The position numbers and the translations under genes are program-made. This document shows, in pieces, positions 7,340 to 14,553 of a stretch of DNA of 17,097 bases; the stretch's first letter is position 1, and every line of letters begins with the position of its first letter. This DNA is from Thioalkalivibrio sp. (GTDB lineage Bacteria; Pseudomonadota; Gammaproteobacteria; Ectothiorhodospirales; Ectothiorhodospiraceae), in NCBI GenBank assembly GCA_007120575.1, contig SKNJ01000167.1, positions 1 through 17,097 of the forward strand, in the 5' to 3' direction. The notes beneath the pieces were generated by a model. That model ran no database searches and was not told the DNA's origin. It was given only the letters and a program-made list of their open reading frames with translations.

Positions 7340-8449
7340 ATGAGCGCACGGGTGGCAATCCTTGCGCCACTCAAGGAATGGGGCGGGCTGGAGCGCACCA
7401 TACTGATCCTGTGCCGCGAATTTGTGGCGCGTGGTGTCGAGGTGGAGTTCATTCTGACCCGGGGCGGCCAGGTACCCTACCCGGGCGAATTCCCGCCGCA
7501 GGTCCGCATCGTCGACCTGCACAGCAAGCACAAGTTCGACGCAGTCCCACGCCTTGTCCGGCACCTGCGCCGAAGCCGCCCGGACGCGCTGCTGACGGCC
7601 AAGGATCACGCGGCGAAGGTGGCGGTCCTGGCCCGGACACTCGGACGCCTGGACCTGCGCGTCGCGATCAAGGTCAGCTCGACCCCGAGTACGACGCTGC
7701 GGCGTCGCGGCAAGCGGCTCTCCGCCCGCTGGCTCTACCCGCGGGCCGACCGCATCATCGCGATTTCCGAGGGCGTCCGGAGCGACATGGTGCGCCATTT
7801 GGGGATCCCCGCCGAGCGGATCGATGTCGTGCACAACCCGCTCGTCACGCCGGACATGGAAGACCGCGCACAGCAGCTCACCGGCCACCCGTGGCTGGAC
7901 AAGGACTCGACCCCGGTCGTGCTTTCCGCCGGCCGCCTGACCGCGAGCAAGGGGTTCGCGGACCTGATGTGTGCGTTCGCCGAACTCCGGCAACAACGCA
8001 AATGCCGCCTTGTGATCCTCGGTGAAGGCGAGCAACGCCGCGATCTGGAGCGGCTGGCGGACAGCCTCGACATTGCCGACGATGTATTGATGCCAGGCTA
8101 TCAGACCGACCCCGTCCCCTGGATGGCACGCGCAGCGGTATTCGCGTTGGCCTCCCGCTACGAGGGCCTCGGCAATGTCCTGGTGGAGGCAATGGCCGTG
8201 GGTACGCCAGTGGTGTCCACAAACTGCCCCGGCGGGCCGGCGGAGATCCTCGACAACGGGCGCTACGGGCCACTGGTGCCCCTGGATGATCGCGAGGCGC
8301 TTGCCGCCGCACTGGCCAGAACCCTGGATCATCCCGTCACCCCGGGAAACCTGCGGCGCGGGGCCGAGCGTTTTCACAGCCACGACATCGCCGACCGCTA
8401 CCTTGCCGTGCTTGGCATTTCGAGCGAGACCGCACATGGCAGAACCTGA
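7340..8449 (+). CDS. Glycosyltransferase family 4 (GT-B) protein, first of three
   Basis: A 369-residue retaining GT-B glycosyltransferase. The N-terminal domain starts with a beta strand and the glycine-rich acceptor loop EWGGLERTILILC (13-25). The C-terminal donor-binding domain shows VVLSAGRLTASKGFADLMCA (193-212), CRLVILGEGEQRRDLE (222-237), LMPGYQTDPVPWMARAAVFALAS (250-272) and the GT4 E-x7-E motif EGLGNVLVE (E275, E283), then AMAVGTPVVSTNCPGGPAEIL. The donor is probably a nucleotide-activated hexose or similar sugar; neither donor nor acceptor can be read from the sequence. The ATG at 7340 is preceded by GGAAGACGAGG and places the first beta strand at the N-terminus; the frame is open upstream to 7142 without family character. 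Its stop overlaps the next GT4 gene by 14 bases, so the two are co-translated partners. In this locus it most likely builds the outer core. Confidence 0.88.
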   Translation: MSARVAILAPLKEWGGLERTILILCREFVARGVEVEFILTRGGQVPYPGEFPPQVRIVDLHSKHKFDAVPRLVRHLRRSRPDALLTAKDHAAKVAVLARTLGRLDLRVAIKVSSTPSTTLRRRGKRLSARWLYPRADRIIAISEGVRSDMVRHLGIPAERIDVVHNPLVTPDMEDRAQQLTGHPWLDKDSTPVVLSAGRLTASKGFADLMCAFAELRQQRKCRLVILGEGEQRRDLERLADSLDIADDVLMPGYQTDPVPWMARAAVFALASRYEGLGNVLVEAMAVGTPVVSTNCPGGPAEILDNGRYGPLVPLDDREALAAALARTLDHPVTPGNLRRGAERFHSHDIADRYLAVLGISSETAHGRT

Positions 8450-9557
8450 CCGGATTGCCCTGCTGTTCGCCACCTCCGGGCATTCCGGCGTGGACCGTGT
8501 CATTGCCAACCTCCTGCCCGAGTTCGGGAAGACTGGCCACCACTTCGACCTGCTGGTGATCGGCGGACACGGACCGGCCATTCCGGCCGATCTCCCGCCG
8601 AATGTGCGTGTCCTGCGCCTGCCGGTCAGGACCAAGAAGCTGGTGTTCTTCCCGCTCCTGGCCTATCTGATCCGTCATCAACCGCAAGCCCTGCTGACGG
8701 CCAACCATCCGCTCAATCGCGCGGCCCTGCTGGCCCGCCGCCTGACGGGGTTTCCTTCGCGCGTGACGATCCGCATGGGCATGTCCCTGAGCGCGCTGGG
8801 TGCGGAGATGGGGAAACGCCGGCGAGAACGGCTGTTCGGCTCCATGCGCCGCTGGTATCCACTGGCCGATGCGGTCATCGCGCCGTCGGAGGGCGTGGGC
8901 ACCGACCTCGTAAACATTGCCGGCGTGCCACCGCAACGGCTGCACGTGATCCGCAACCCCATCGTCAACTCCATGCTTCGGGAGAAGGCGAACGCGGCCC
9001 TGGACCACCCCTGGTTCGCCGCCGACGCTCCCCCGGTTATCCTGGGGGTCGGCTCGCTCGAACCGCGCAAGGACTTCGCGACCCTGATCCGCGCGTTCGC
9101 CCGCGTACACGAACAGGTGGCGTGCCGCCTGGTCATTCTTGGCGAAGGCTCGGAAAGAGAGGCGCTGGACGCACTGGCCCGGAGTCTCGGGGTACAAGAC
9201 GCGGTGTCGCTACCGGGATTCGACCGCAATCCCTACCGCTACATGCGGCGCGCCGCGGTATTCGCGCTCAGTTCCCGCCGCGAGGGCGCATCCGCGGTGA
9301 TCGTGGAGGCGCTGGCATGCGGGACTCCCGTGGTCTCCACCGACTGTCCCAGCGGCCCCGCGGAGGTGTTGCACGGGCTCACACCGCGCGCACTCGTCCC
9401 CGTTGGTGATGCGGATGCGCTGGGCGACGCGCTGCTGGCCATGATGCGCAATCCGCCTCCAACGGAGGCACTGCACGCACTGACCCACGCCCACGCGAGC
9501 GAAACCGCTGCCCGCGCCTACCTGAATGCCCTGCTGGCCGGTACCGGGCCGCGCTGA
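8436..9557 (+). CDS. Glycosyltransferase family 4 (GT-B) protein, second of three
   Basis: A 373-residue GT-B protein related to its upstream neighbour. The N-terminal loop is ATSGHSGVDRVIANLLPEF (12-30), with GHSGVD in place of the usual GGxE/GGLER. The mid-region has RMGMSLSALGAEM, also found in similar form in the third GT4 gene (RMGMHLSGSLAGK). Donor-domain motifs are VILGVGSLEPRKDFATLIRAF (201-221), CRLVILGEGSEREAL (230-244), SLPGFDRNPYRYMRRAAVFALSS (258-280) and E-x7-E as EGASAVIVE (E283, E291), followed by CGTPVVSTDCPSGPAEVL. The start codon lies within the last 14 bases of the first GT4 gene. It ends eight bases from the stop of the oppositely oriented sulfotransferase gene, with no room for a terminator hairpin. 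The sugar transferred is unknown. Confidence 0.87.
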   Translation: MAEPDRIALLFATSGHSGVDRVIANLLPEFGKTGHHFDLLVIGGHGPAIPADLPPNVRVLRLPVRTKKLVFFPLLAYLIRHQPQALLTANHPLNRAALLARRLTGFPSRVTIRMGMSLSALGAEMGKRRRERLFGSMRRWYPLADAVIAPSEGVGTDLVNIAGVPPQRLHVIRNPIVNSMLREKANAALDHPWFAADAPPVILGVGSLEPRKDFATLIRAFARVHEQVACRLVILGEGSEREALDALARSLGVQDAVSLPGFDRNPYRYMRRAAVFALSSRREGASAVIVEALACGTPVVSTDCPSGPAEVLHGLTPRALVPVGDADALGDALLAMMRNPPPTEALHALTHAHASETAARAYLNALLAGTGPR

Positions 9558-9565
9558 ACCGCACT

Positions 9566-10339
9566 CTACGCGGCGCGGGTATCGAACACGCCCTGCGGTC
9601 CGCCTTCGTCCGGATGGAAGCGATACCCGAACAGCTCGATCTCTCTCGCACACACTCGGTCAACCAGCCGCCGCTCCTGATCCCCGAGCACCTCGGTATA
9701 GTGCCGACGGTCATGGCGAAAGCCCGATTTCGCCCGCCGCGCGGGCATGGTGACCGGCTCGGGGAAATGCAGCGCATCGGTGAGATTCTGCAGGCCTTCC
9801 GCCAGGTCCTCGTAGAAAATGATCTTGTCCACCGCGACCCGGTCACCGTCGGCGTAGTGCCCCCAGTTACTGAGCCATTCGGGCTTGGACCGTTCCAGCC
9901 AGCGCAGGTACTCGCCGAGCTCCGGGATGGAACGCCCCCGGCGCTCCATCCGATATTTCTGCCACCAGTAGCGGGACATCGCTCGATCCCAGGGATTGCG
10001 TTCGATGGAAAAGGACAGATAGGCGTTCCAGATCGCCTCGCCAACGAACGGGCGCACCTCCCGCACCGTGGCATGAGGTGTGAACCGGGAGGCCTTTCGG
10101 CCGTATTTGATCCGGCGCCGGATCTCCCGGAACGTGCGGTACTGCCAGATCGATTTCTCCCAGTTCACCGGCGGCTGCCCGCCTTCCTCCGCCCGCAGGG
10201 ATTCCTCTCCGAGGCTCTCCCCGAGCGGCGTGATCACATCCCCCGGATCGCAGAATCGGGAAAGTGCGATCTCCAGGCTGCTCCCGGCGGTCTTGCGGGT
10301 CTTGATAAAGATAAAACGGCGGCGGTGCGAAATGATCAT
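9566..10339 (-). CDS. Sulfotransferase family 2-like protein (first of three sulfotransferase-fold proteins)
   Basis: A 257-residue protein with the two PAPS-binding signatures of cytosolic or Golgi-type carbohydrate sulfotransferases. Near the N-terminus a beta strand leads into FIKTRKTAGSSLEIAL (11-26), the 5'-phosphosulfate-binding loop. LSFSIERNPWDRAMSRYWW (108-126) is the 3'-phosphate-binding element, with R114 and S122. A later KIIFYEDLAEGLQNL (172-186) matches the region closing the PAPS pocket. It would transfer sulfate from PAPS to a glycan hydroxyl in the cytoplasm. It is the only gene of the accessory module on the minus strand, convergent with the second GT4 gene and divergent from the next sulfotransferase, so it probably has its own promoter. 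Activity is inferred from motifs; the acceptor is unknown, and related proteins of this fold with other roles are possible. Confidence 0.78.
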   Translation of the reverse strand: MIISHRRRFIFIKTRKTAGSSLEIALSRFCDPGDVITPLGESLGEESLRAEEGGQPPVNWEKSIWQYRTFREIRRRIKYGRKASRFTPHATVREVRPFVGEAIWNAYLSFSIERNPWDRAMSRYWWQKYRMERRGRSIPELGEYLRWLERSKPEWLSNWGHYADGDRVAVDKIIFYEDLAEGLQNLTDALHFPEPVTMPARRAKSGFRHDRRHYTEVLGDQERRLVDRVCAREIELFGYRFHPDEGGPQGVFDTRAA

Positions 10340-10488
10340 CGGGATTCAGGCCCGGGCAGTTCGGAGAGGTGTGAATGGTACACTTCCGGCCCAACCCGAT
10401 CGACGCCGGGGCCCGGCCACCGGGCCCGCACCCGGCGTATTCACGCGAACCGGCCCGCTCCTGCAGCGATGGCAAGAGACCTGGACCC
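10340..10488. promoter_or_regulatory. 149-base divergent region between two sulfotransferase genes
   Basis: It separates two divergent start codons and should carry promoters for both directions, but no convincing -35/-10 pair is visible on either strand. It contains one perfect GC-rich inverted repeat, listed separately. The plus-strand frame upstream of the ATG at 10489 is open to 10375, but the residues encoded (rich in Pro, Arg and Gly) do not look like part of the sulfotransferase. Confidence 0.3.
10409..10427. repeat. Perfect 8-base inverted repeat with 3-base loop
   Basis: The arms GGGCCCGG and CCGGGCCC flank CCA, giving a very stable 19-base hairpin in the DNA or in a transcript. It lies about 60 bases before the second sulfotransferase gene and 70 bases upstream of the divergent one. 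There is no T-run on either side, so it is not a classical intrinsic terminator. It could be an operator, an mRNA structure in the leader, or chance in GC-rich DNA. Confidence 0.4.
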
Positions 10489-11358
10489 ATGGCAACCAGC
10501 GCACCCGTCATCATCATAGGCATGCACCGTTCCGGCACGAGCATGCTGACACGGTTGCTTGGGAATAACGGGCTGTACATCGGCCGCCGGCTGACCCGCA
10601 ATGCCGAAGCCACCTTCATGAACCGCCTCAACTACTGGGTATTCAGGCAGGCGAGTGCGACCTGGGATCAGCCGAAAGGCATGGACGCGCTGCTCGCACA
10701 CAACGAGGTGCGTCCGTACGTATCGCAGTATCTGGCCGGGGTCACGCGCGGGCCGGCCAGCGCCGGTTATCTCGGACTCGGACGCTGGCTGAAGTATCGC
10801 TCGCTGCACGCCGTTACCGAGCCCTGGGGCTGGAAGGACCCCCGCTCCACCTACACTCTCCCGTTCTGGCTCGACGTCTTTCCGGACGCGCGCGTGCTGC
10901 ATATCAAGAGGCACGGGGTGGATGTCGCGCAAAGTCTGCGGGTTCGCCACCGCCGCGCTTCCGCCAGTGCCATCGCCCGTTACCAGCACCGGAAGTGGCT
11001 GTACGACAATGACCCCCTCGCGCCCAAGCGCAGCGGTTTCGGCCACGCCCCGGCGATGGCCGACCTGGAAGCCGGCCTGAACCTCTGGCGCGCATATACC
11101 GAACGCGCCTCCCGGCACGTAGCGAACCTTGGCGACCGTGCCCTGGAATTGCGCTACGAGGACCTGCTGGGGGAACCCGAGCAGCATCTCGCGCAGGTGT
11201 TCGAGTTCTGCGAACTACCATTCGACGGGGAATCACTGCGCAAAGCCCTCGGCGAAATCCGTGCCGGGCGACGATTTGCCTTCGCGGGCGACCCCGAGCT
11301 AGCCACCTTCGCCAGAACCCACGACGAAACCCTGGCCGCCCTCGGTTACCCGGCCTGA
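10489..11358 (+). CDS. Sulfotransferase-family protein (Sulfotransfer_3-like, second of three)
   Basis: A 289-residue protein beginning APVIIIGMHRSGTSMLTRLL (5-24), the 5'-phosphosulfate loop typical of the bacterial Sulfotransfer_3 type. WGWKDPRSTYTLPFWLDVFP (113-132) and VLHIKRHGVDVAQSLR (136-151, with R141 and S149) form the 3'-phosphate-binding region, and LELRYEDLLGEPEQHLAQVFEFC closes the fold as in other family members. It differs in type from the two flanking sulfotransferases, which carry K-T-x-GSS/GGTS loops, so it was probably acquired independently. The ATG at 10489 puts the P-loop at residue 11, as usual. It is first of a tight plus-strand run (gaps of 5, 4 and 3 bases) with the third GT4 gene, the third sulfotransferase and the tandem kinase. 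The sulfate acceptor is presumably a glycan of this locus; that is inference. Confidence 0.8.
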   Translation: MATSAPVIIIGMHRSGTSMLTRLLGNNGLYIGRRLTRNAEATFMNRLNYWVFRQASATWDQPKGMDALLAHNEVRPYVSQYLAGVTRGPASAGYLGLGRWLKYRSLHAVTEPWGWKDPRSTYTLPFWLDVFPDARVLHIKRHGVDVAQSLRVRHRRASASAIARYQHRKWLYDNDPLAPKRSGFGHAPAMADLEAGLNLWRAYTERASRHVANLGDRALELRYEDLLGEPEQHLAQVFEFCELPFDGESLRKALGEIRAGRRFAFAGDPELATFARTHDETLAALGYPA

Positions 11359-11363
11359 ACGGC

Positions 11364-12542
11364 ATGGAAACCCACCCGACCGCGTCCGCCCCCGAGGCTC
11401 CGGAATCCGCCCCCTCGCCCCGATTGGCCGTGCTGGTCTCCTTCACCGGCGACGGCGGCGTCGAAAATATGGTGACCAATCTGCTGCGCGGCTTCGTGGC
11501 CGCGCATGTGCCGGTCGATCTCATCCTGCTGAAAGCCCGCGGCGGCCACCTTGACCGTATCCCCCCGCAAGTCAACGTCATCCGTCTGGATGTCAGCACC
11601 TCGTTACTGGCACTGCCCGCAGTCGTGCGTTACCTGCAGCGCCAAAGACCCGCGGCGATGCTGGTGGCCAAGGACCGCGCAAGCCGTATCGCACTGCTGG
11701 CCCGACGCATTGCCGGCGTGGAGACCCGACTGGTCCTGCGTATGGGGATGCACCTGAGCGGCTCGCTGGCCGGCAAGTCATGGCTGCAAAGAAGCGCTCG
11801 CTACCTGCCCGTTCGCTGGCTGTATCCGTGGGCGGATGCCATCATCACGGTGGCACCGGCGGTCGCGGACGATCTGGCCACCATCGCGCGGCTCCCTCGG
11901 GACCGGTTCGAGGTCATCGCCAACCCGACCATCAGCCCGGCTCTGTACAGGCAAGCCGATGAGACATCGGGGCATCCCTGGCTCGACGCGACCAACGCGG
12001 ATCCGATTCCCGTTATCGTCGCAGCCGGGCGGTTGCGGCCACAAAAAGATTTCGCAACCCTGATCAAGGCCTTCGCGCGCGTCCGCGAAAGGCGCGTGGT
12101 TCGCCTGATCATCCTCGGCGAGGGGACGGAGCGGGCACACTTGGAACAACTGGCCCGGGACCTCGGCGTCGAGCGCGATATCGACCTTCCGGGGTTTCTC
12201 GATAACGCCTACGCATTTATGCGTGGTGCCGCCGCGTTCGCACTCTCCTCGCGTTTCGAGGGCGCGCCGAACGTACTGGTGGAGGCGATGGCGCTCGGTA
12301 CGCCCGTGGTGGCCACCGACTGCCCGAGCGGGCCGCGAACGATCCTCGATGGCGGGCGCCACGGCCCCCTGGTCCCGGTCGCGGACCCGGAGGCGCTGGC
12401 AGCGGGTATCGTCCAGGCACTGGACCACCCGATTCCGGGGGACCAACTCCGCCACGCCGTCTCTGATTACACTATCGCAGCCAGCACGCAGCGATACCTC
12501 CAGGTACTCGGTATCGAGCCCCGGAAGACCAGAGAACCCTGA
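11364..12542 (+). CDS. Glycosyltransferase family 4 (GT-B) protein, third of three
   Basis: A 392-residue GT-B protein with a roughly 18-residue Pro/Ala/Glu-rich N-terminal extension absent from the other two GT4 proteins. The acceptor-side loop is SFTGDGGVENMVTNLLRGF (26-44). The donor domain has VIVAAGRLRPQKDFATLIKAF (217-237), VRLIILGEGTERAHLEQLA (246-264), DLPGFLDNAYAFMRGAAAFALSS (274-296) and E-x7-E as EGAPNVLVE (E299, E307), then LGTPVVATDCPSGPRTIL. It resembles the second GT4 protein most closely in the RMGMHLS and KDFATLIKAF segments, suggesting duplication within the locus. It is sandwiched between two sulfotransferase genes with gaps of five and four bases, so the glycosylation and sulfation steps are probably expressed together. 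Sugar donor unknown. Confidence 0.88.
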   Translation: METHPTASAPEAPESAPSPRLAVLVSFTGDGGVENMVTNLLRGFVAAHVPVDLILLKARGGHLDRIPPQVNVIRLDVSTSLLALPAVVRYLQRQRPAAMLVAKDRASRIALLARRIAGVETRLVLRMGMHLSGSLAGKSWLQRSARYLPVRWLYPWADAIITVAPAVADDLATIARLPRDRFEVIANPTISPALYRQADETSGHPWLDATNADPIPVIVAAGRLRPQKDFATLIKAFARVRERRVVRLIILGEGTERAHLEQLARDLGVERDIDLPGFLDNAYAFMRGAAAFALSSRFEGAPNVLVEAMALGTPVVATDCPSGPRTILDGGRHGPLVPVADPEALAAGIVQALDHPIPGDQLRHAVSDYTIAASTQRYLQVLGIEPRKTREP

Positions 12543-12546
12543 CCGC

Positions 12547-13227
12547 ATGCTGATCTCGTATCGCAAAAACTTCCTGTTTATCCACATCGCCAAGACCGGC
12601 GGCACCAGCATCCGAGCGGCCCTGCGTCCGTACCGCTGGGGCGGCTGGTATAACGTGCCCTTGTGGCTGGCCAGTCAAGTCAGCCAGCTGACCCGGCCGC
12701 GCCACAAGCTGGGCCTGAAGTTTCCACGTCATGCCAAGGCCATTGCGGCCAAGGAGATGCTGCCCGAACCGGTCTATCGCGACCTCTTCAAATGCGCGAT
12801 CGTGCGCAACCCCTGGGACCTGCAGGTGAGTTCCTATCATCACATTCGGCGGGAGAAGCCGGAGGTCCTGCGCGGGGTGGAAAATTTCGGTGACTTCCTG
12901 CGGCTGAAGTTCGACCCGGAGCGGCCCTACGACTACATGCTGGACACCTCAGCCGAGCTGCAGCACGAATACATCGTCGACTTGCAGGGCCGTGTGATCG
13001 TGGACTTCATTGGCCGCTACGAAAATCTGGAAAAAGATTTCGACACGATCTGCCAGCGCATCGGCATCTCCACGCCCTACCTCCCCCACTTGCGCAAGGC
13101 CCGCGAGCGCGAGGACTACCGCACGTATTACGACGATACCCTGGTCGCGATGGTCGCCGAGCACTATCGCCGCGACCTCGACATCCTGGGTTATACCTTT
13201 GACCCACCCGACGACCGGGTCCTCTAG
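12547..13227 (+). CDS. Sulfotransferase family 2-like protein (third of three)
   Basis: A 226-residue protein starting NFLFIHIAKTGGTSIRAAL (8-26), the 5'-phosphosulfate loop of the family 2 (chondroitin/heparan-type) sulfotransferases. CAIVRNPWDLQVSSYHHIR (83-101) is the 3'-phosphate loop with R87 and S95/S96. FIGRYENLEKDFDTICQRIG (154-173) and the C-terminal YRTYYDDTLVAMVAEHYRRDLDILGYTF are typical of compact bacterial members of this family. It resembles the minus-strand sulfotransferase at 9566-10339 in its opening M-x-I-S-x-R segment and loop order, so the two may be paralogues. The ATG at 12547 gives the natural beginning four bases after the GT4 stop; no good ribosome-binding site is seen, so translational coupling is likely. 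Predicted to act in the cytoplasm on a lipid-linked or core glycan; substrate unknown. Confidence 0.84.
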   Translation: MLISYRKNFLFIHIAKTGGTSIRAALRPYRWGGWYNVPLWLASQVSQLTRPRHKLGLKFPRHAKAIAAKEMLPEPVYRDLFKCAIVRNPWDLQVSSYHHIRREKPEVLRGVENFGDFLRLKFDPERPYDYMLDTSAELQHEYIVDLQGRVIVDFIGRYENLEKDFDTICQRIGISTPYLPHLRKAREREDYRTYYDDTLVAMVAEHYRRDLDILGYTFDPPDDRVL

Positions 13228-13230
13228 TTC

Positions 13231-14553
13231 ATGCCGGGACCACCATCCCCCGGACAGCGCCTGGCCCTGACCAACGGGGCAACCCTGAGCCTGGATCAGG
13301 TCGTGCACGAGTACGCCGGGAAGCGCCTGATCTTCCGCGCCACGCTGGAGGGCACGGGGCCGGTCGTGGCCAAGTTCTACCTGGGACGGGTTCGTCAGTG
13401 GCCGGAATGGCGGCGCGGCGTGCGCGGTGCCCGGGCCCTGGAGGCGGCGGGCGTTCCCGCGCCCCGCCTGCACTACGCCGGATTCGAGGGCAGATTGTCG
13501 GCCTGGTTGTGTGTCTTGGACTGGGTAGAGGCCGACGAACCGTGGCCCCCGCAGACCGAGGCATTGTCCAGCGACCTGCATCAGCGTCTGCTACAGACCC
13601 TGGCGGAACATCATCAGGCAGGCCTGCGCCAGCACGATCTCAACTGGCTGAACTTCATTCCCCGGGAGGGCCGGCTCTACGCCATCGACGGGGACCGCGT
13701 CCGGCGTCAACGTCACCCTCTCGATCGGCGCCAGGCGCGCCACCATCTGCTGCGCCTGTATGCCTCCAAGTCACGCCTGCCGGAAGCGGAGGCTGTGGAA
13801 GGCTACGCTCTCTACTGCCAGCTGGGTGGCTGGCCCTGTTCGCAATCGGACGGTCATGCCTTCTTGCAGGACCTGCGCCGGGCACGATTGCGGCAGGCCC
13901 GCCGCGTAGCGGCCCGTGCGACACGCGGGTGGAAACATTACCCCCGCACCCGGCACCAGGCGATCCGAATCATTCACGACCGACGCCGCCTGAAGCCGGA
14001 TCAGGCGGCTGCTCTCGCCATGGCCCTGCACGAGCACGGGACGATCGAGGCCCGCCAGGACGCCGAAATGACTGGGGCCCTTCGCATCGACCTGCCGCCG
14101 GGCCCATTACCCAGGCTCTTGCGACCCTGGATAACGCGCCAGGCGGTCCTACGCACCTGGCGGAACGCGCTGGTGCTGATGCGCCTGGGGATGCCCGTCC
14201 CGCGACCGCTGGCGATCAGCTGGTCCAGCGACGGGCACGGCTGGCTGATCCACGAATGGCCCACCGCGTTGGAAACCCTGACACGCCTTGGCCGTGAACT
14301 GGATACCGAGGCGAAGGAAACCGTGCTTGAAAGGGTACGCACTGCGCTGCAAAAACTCGCCAGGGCAGGCCTCCATCAGCCCATCGGATCGACCGAAGAG
14401 CTGGGCTGGGACGGAAGCCAAGTCTGGCTACTGAATCCACAGGGGCTGCGCTTCGGTCTGCCAGACTCATCGCATCTTCAGCGGGAAGCTGAGCGGGAGT
14501 GGAAGAAAATCAGCGATCTACTGAGTTCGGTTTCGCGCGAACACGCTCCATGA
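13231..14553 (+). CDS. Two-domain LPS-kinase-like protein: kinase plus degenerate second domain
   Basis: A 440-residue protein. The N-terminal part is a lipopolysaccharide-kinase fold (InaA/WaaP/KdkA type): VVAKFYLG (45-52, Lys48 as the ATP lysine), RGARALEAAGVPAPRLHYAG, catalytic loop GLRQHDLNWLNF (131-142, D136 base and N141) and YAIDGDRVRR (150-159, D153 for metal). The C-terminal part repeats the pattern: TWRNALVLMRLGMPVPRPLAI (309-329) mimics the N-lobe, WLIHEW follows, and GLHQPIGSTEELGWDGSQVWLLNPQGLRFG (380-409) aligns with the catalytic and metal loops. There HxD has become HQP and the metal Asp has become N402, so this half should be inactive. It ends the plus-strand operon three bases after the third sulfotransferase and overlaps hldE tail-to-tail by 44 bases. 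Phosphorylation of a core sugar is inferred; the acceptor is unknown. Confidence 0.78.
   Translation: MPGPPSPGQRLALTNGATLSLDQVVHEYAGKRLIFRATLEGTGPVVAKFYLGRVRQWPEWRRGVRGARALEAAGVPAPRLHYAGFEGRLSAWLCVLDWVEADEPWPPQTEALSSDLHQRLLQTLAEHHQAGLRQHDLNWLNFIPREGRLYAIDGDRVRRQRHPLDRRQARHHLLRLYASKSRLPEAEAVEGYALYCQLGGWPCSQSDGHAFLQDLRRARLRQARRVAARATRGWKHYPRTRHQAIRIIHDRRRLKPDQAAALAMALHEHGTIEARQDAEMTGALRIDLPPGPLPRLLRPWITRQAVLRTWRNALVLMRLGMPVPRPLAISWSSDGHGWLIHEWPTALETLTRLGRELDTEAKETVLERVRTALQKLARAGLHQPIGSTEELGWDGSQVWLLNPQGLRFGLPDSSHLQREAEREWKKISDLLSSVSREHAP

Noticed and set aside
7098..7343. 81-codon plus-strand frame ending as ATGA at the first GT4 start
   Set aside because: Pro/Arg/Thr-rich composition with no motif; starts within the FkbM start codon; most likely chance.
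7154..8635. Long minus-strand open frame (493 codons) opposite the first GT4 gene
   Set aside because: It is antisense to a gene with full GT4 motifs, its translation has no recognisable domain, and long antisense frames are common in GC-rich DNA.
9558..9565. Terminator between convergent second GT4 and first sulfotransferase genes
   Set aside because: Only eight bases separate the stop codons and no hairpin with a T-run is seen on either strand.
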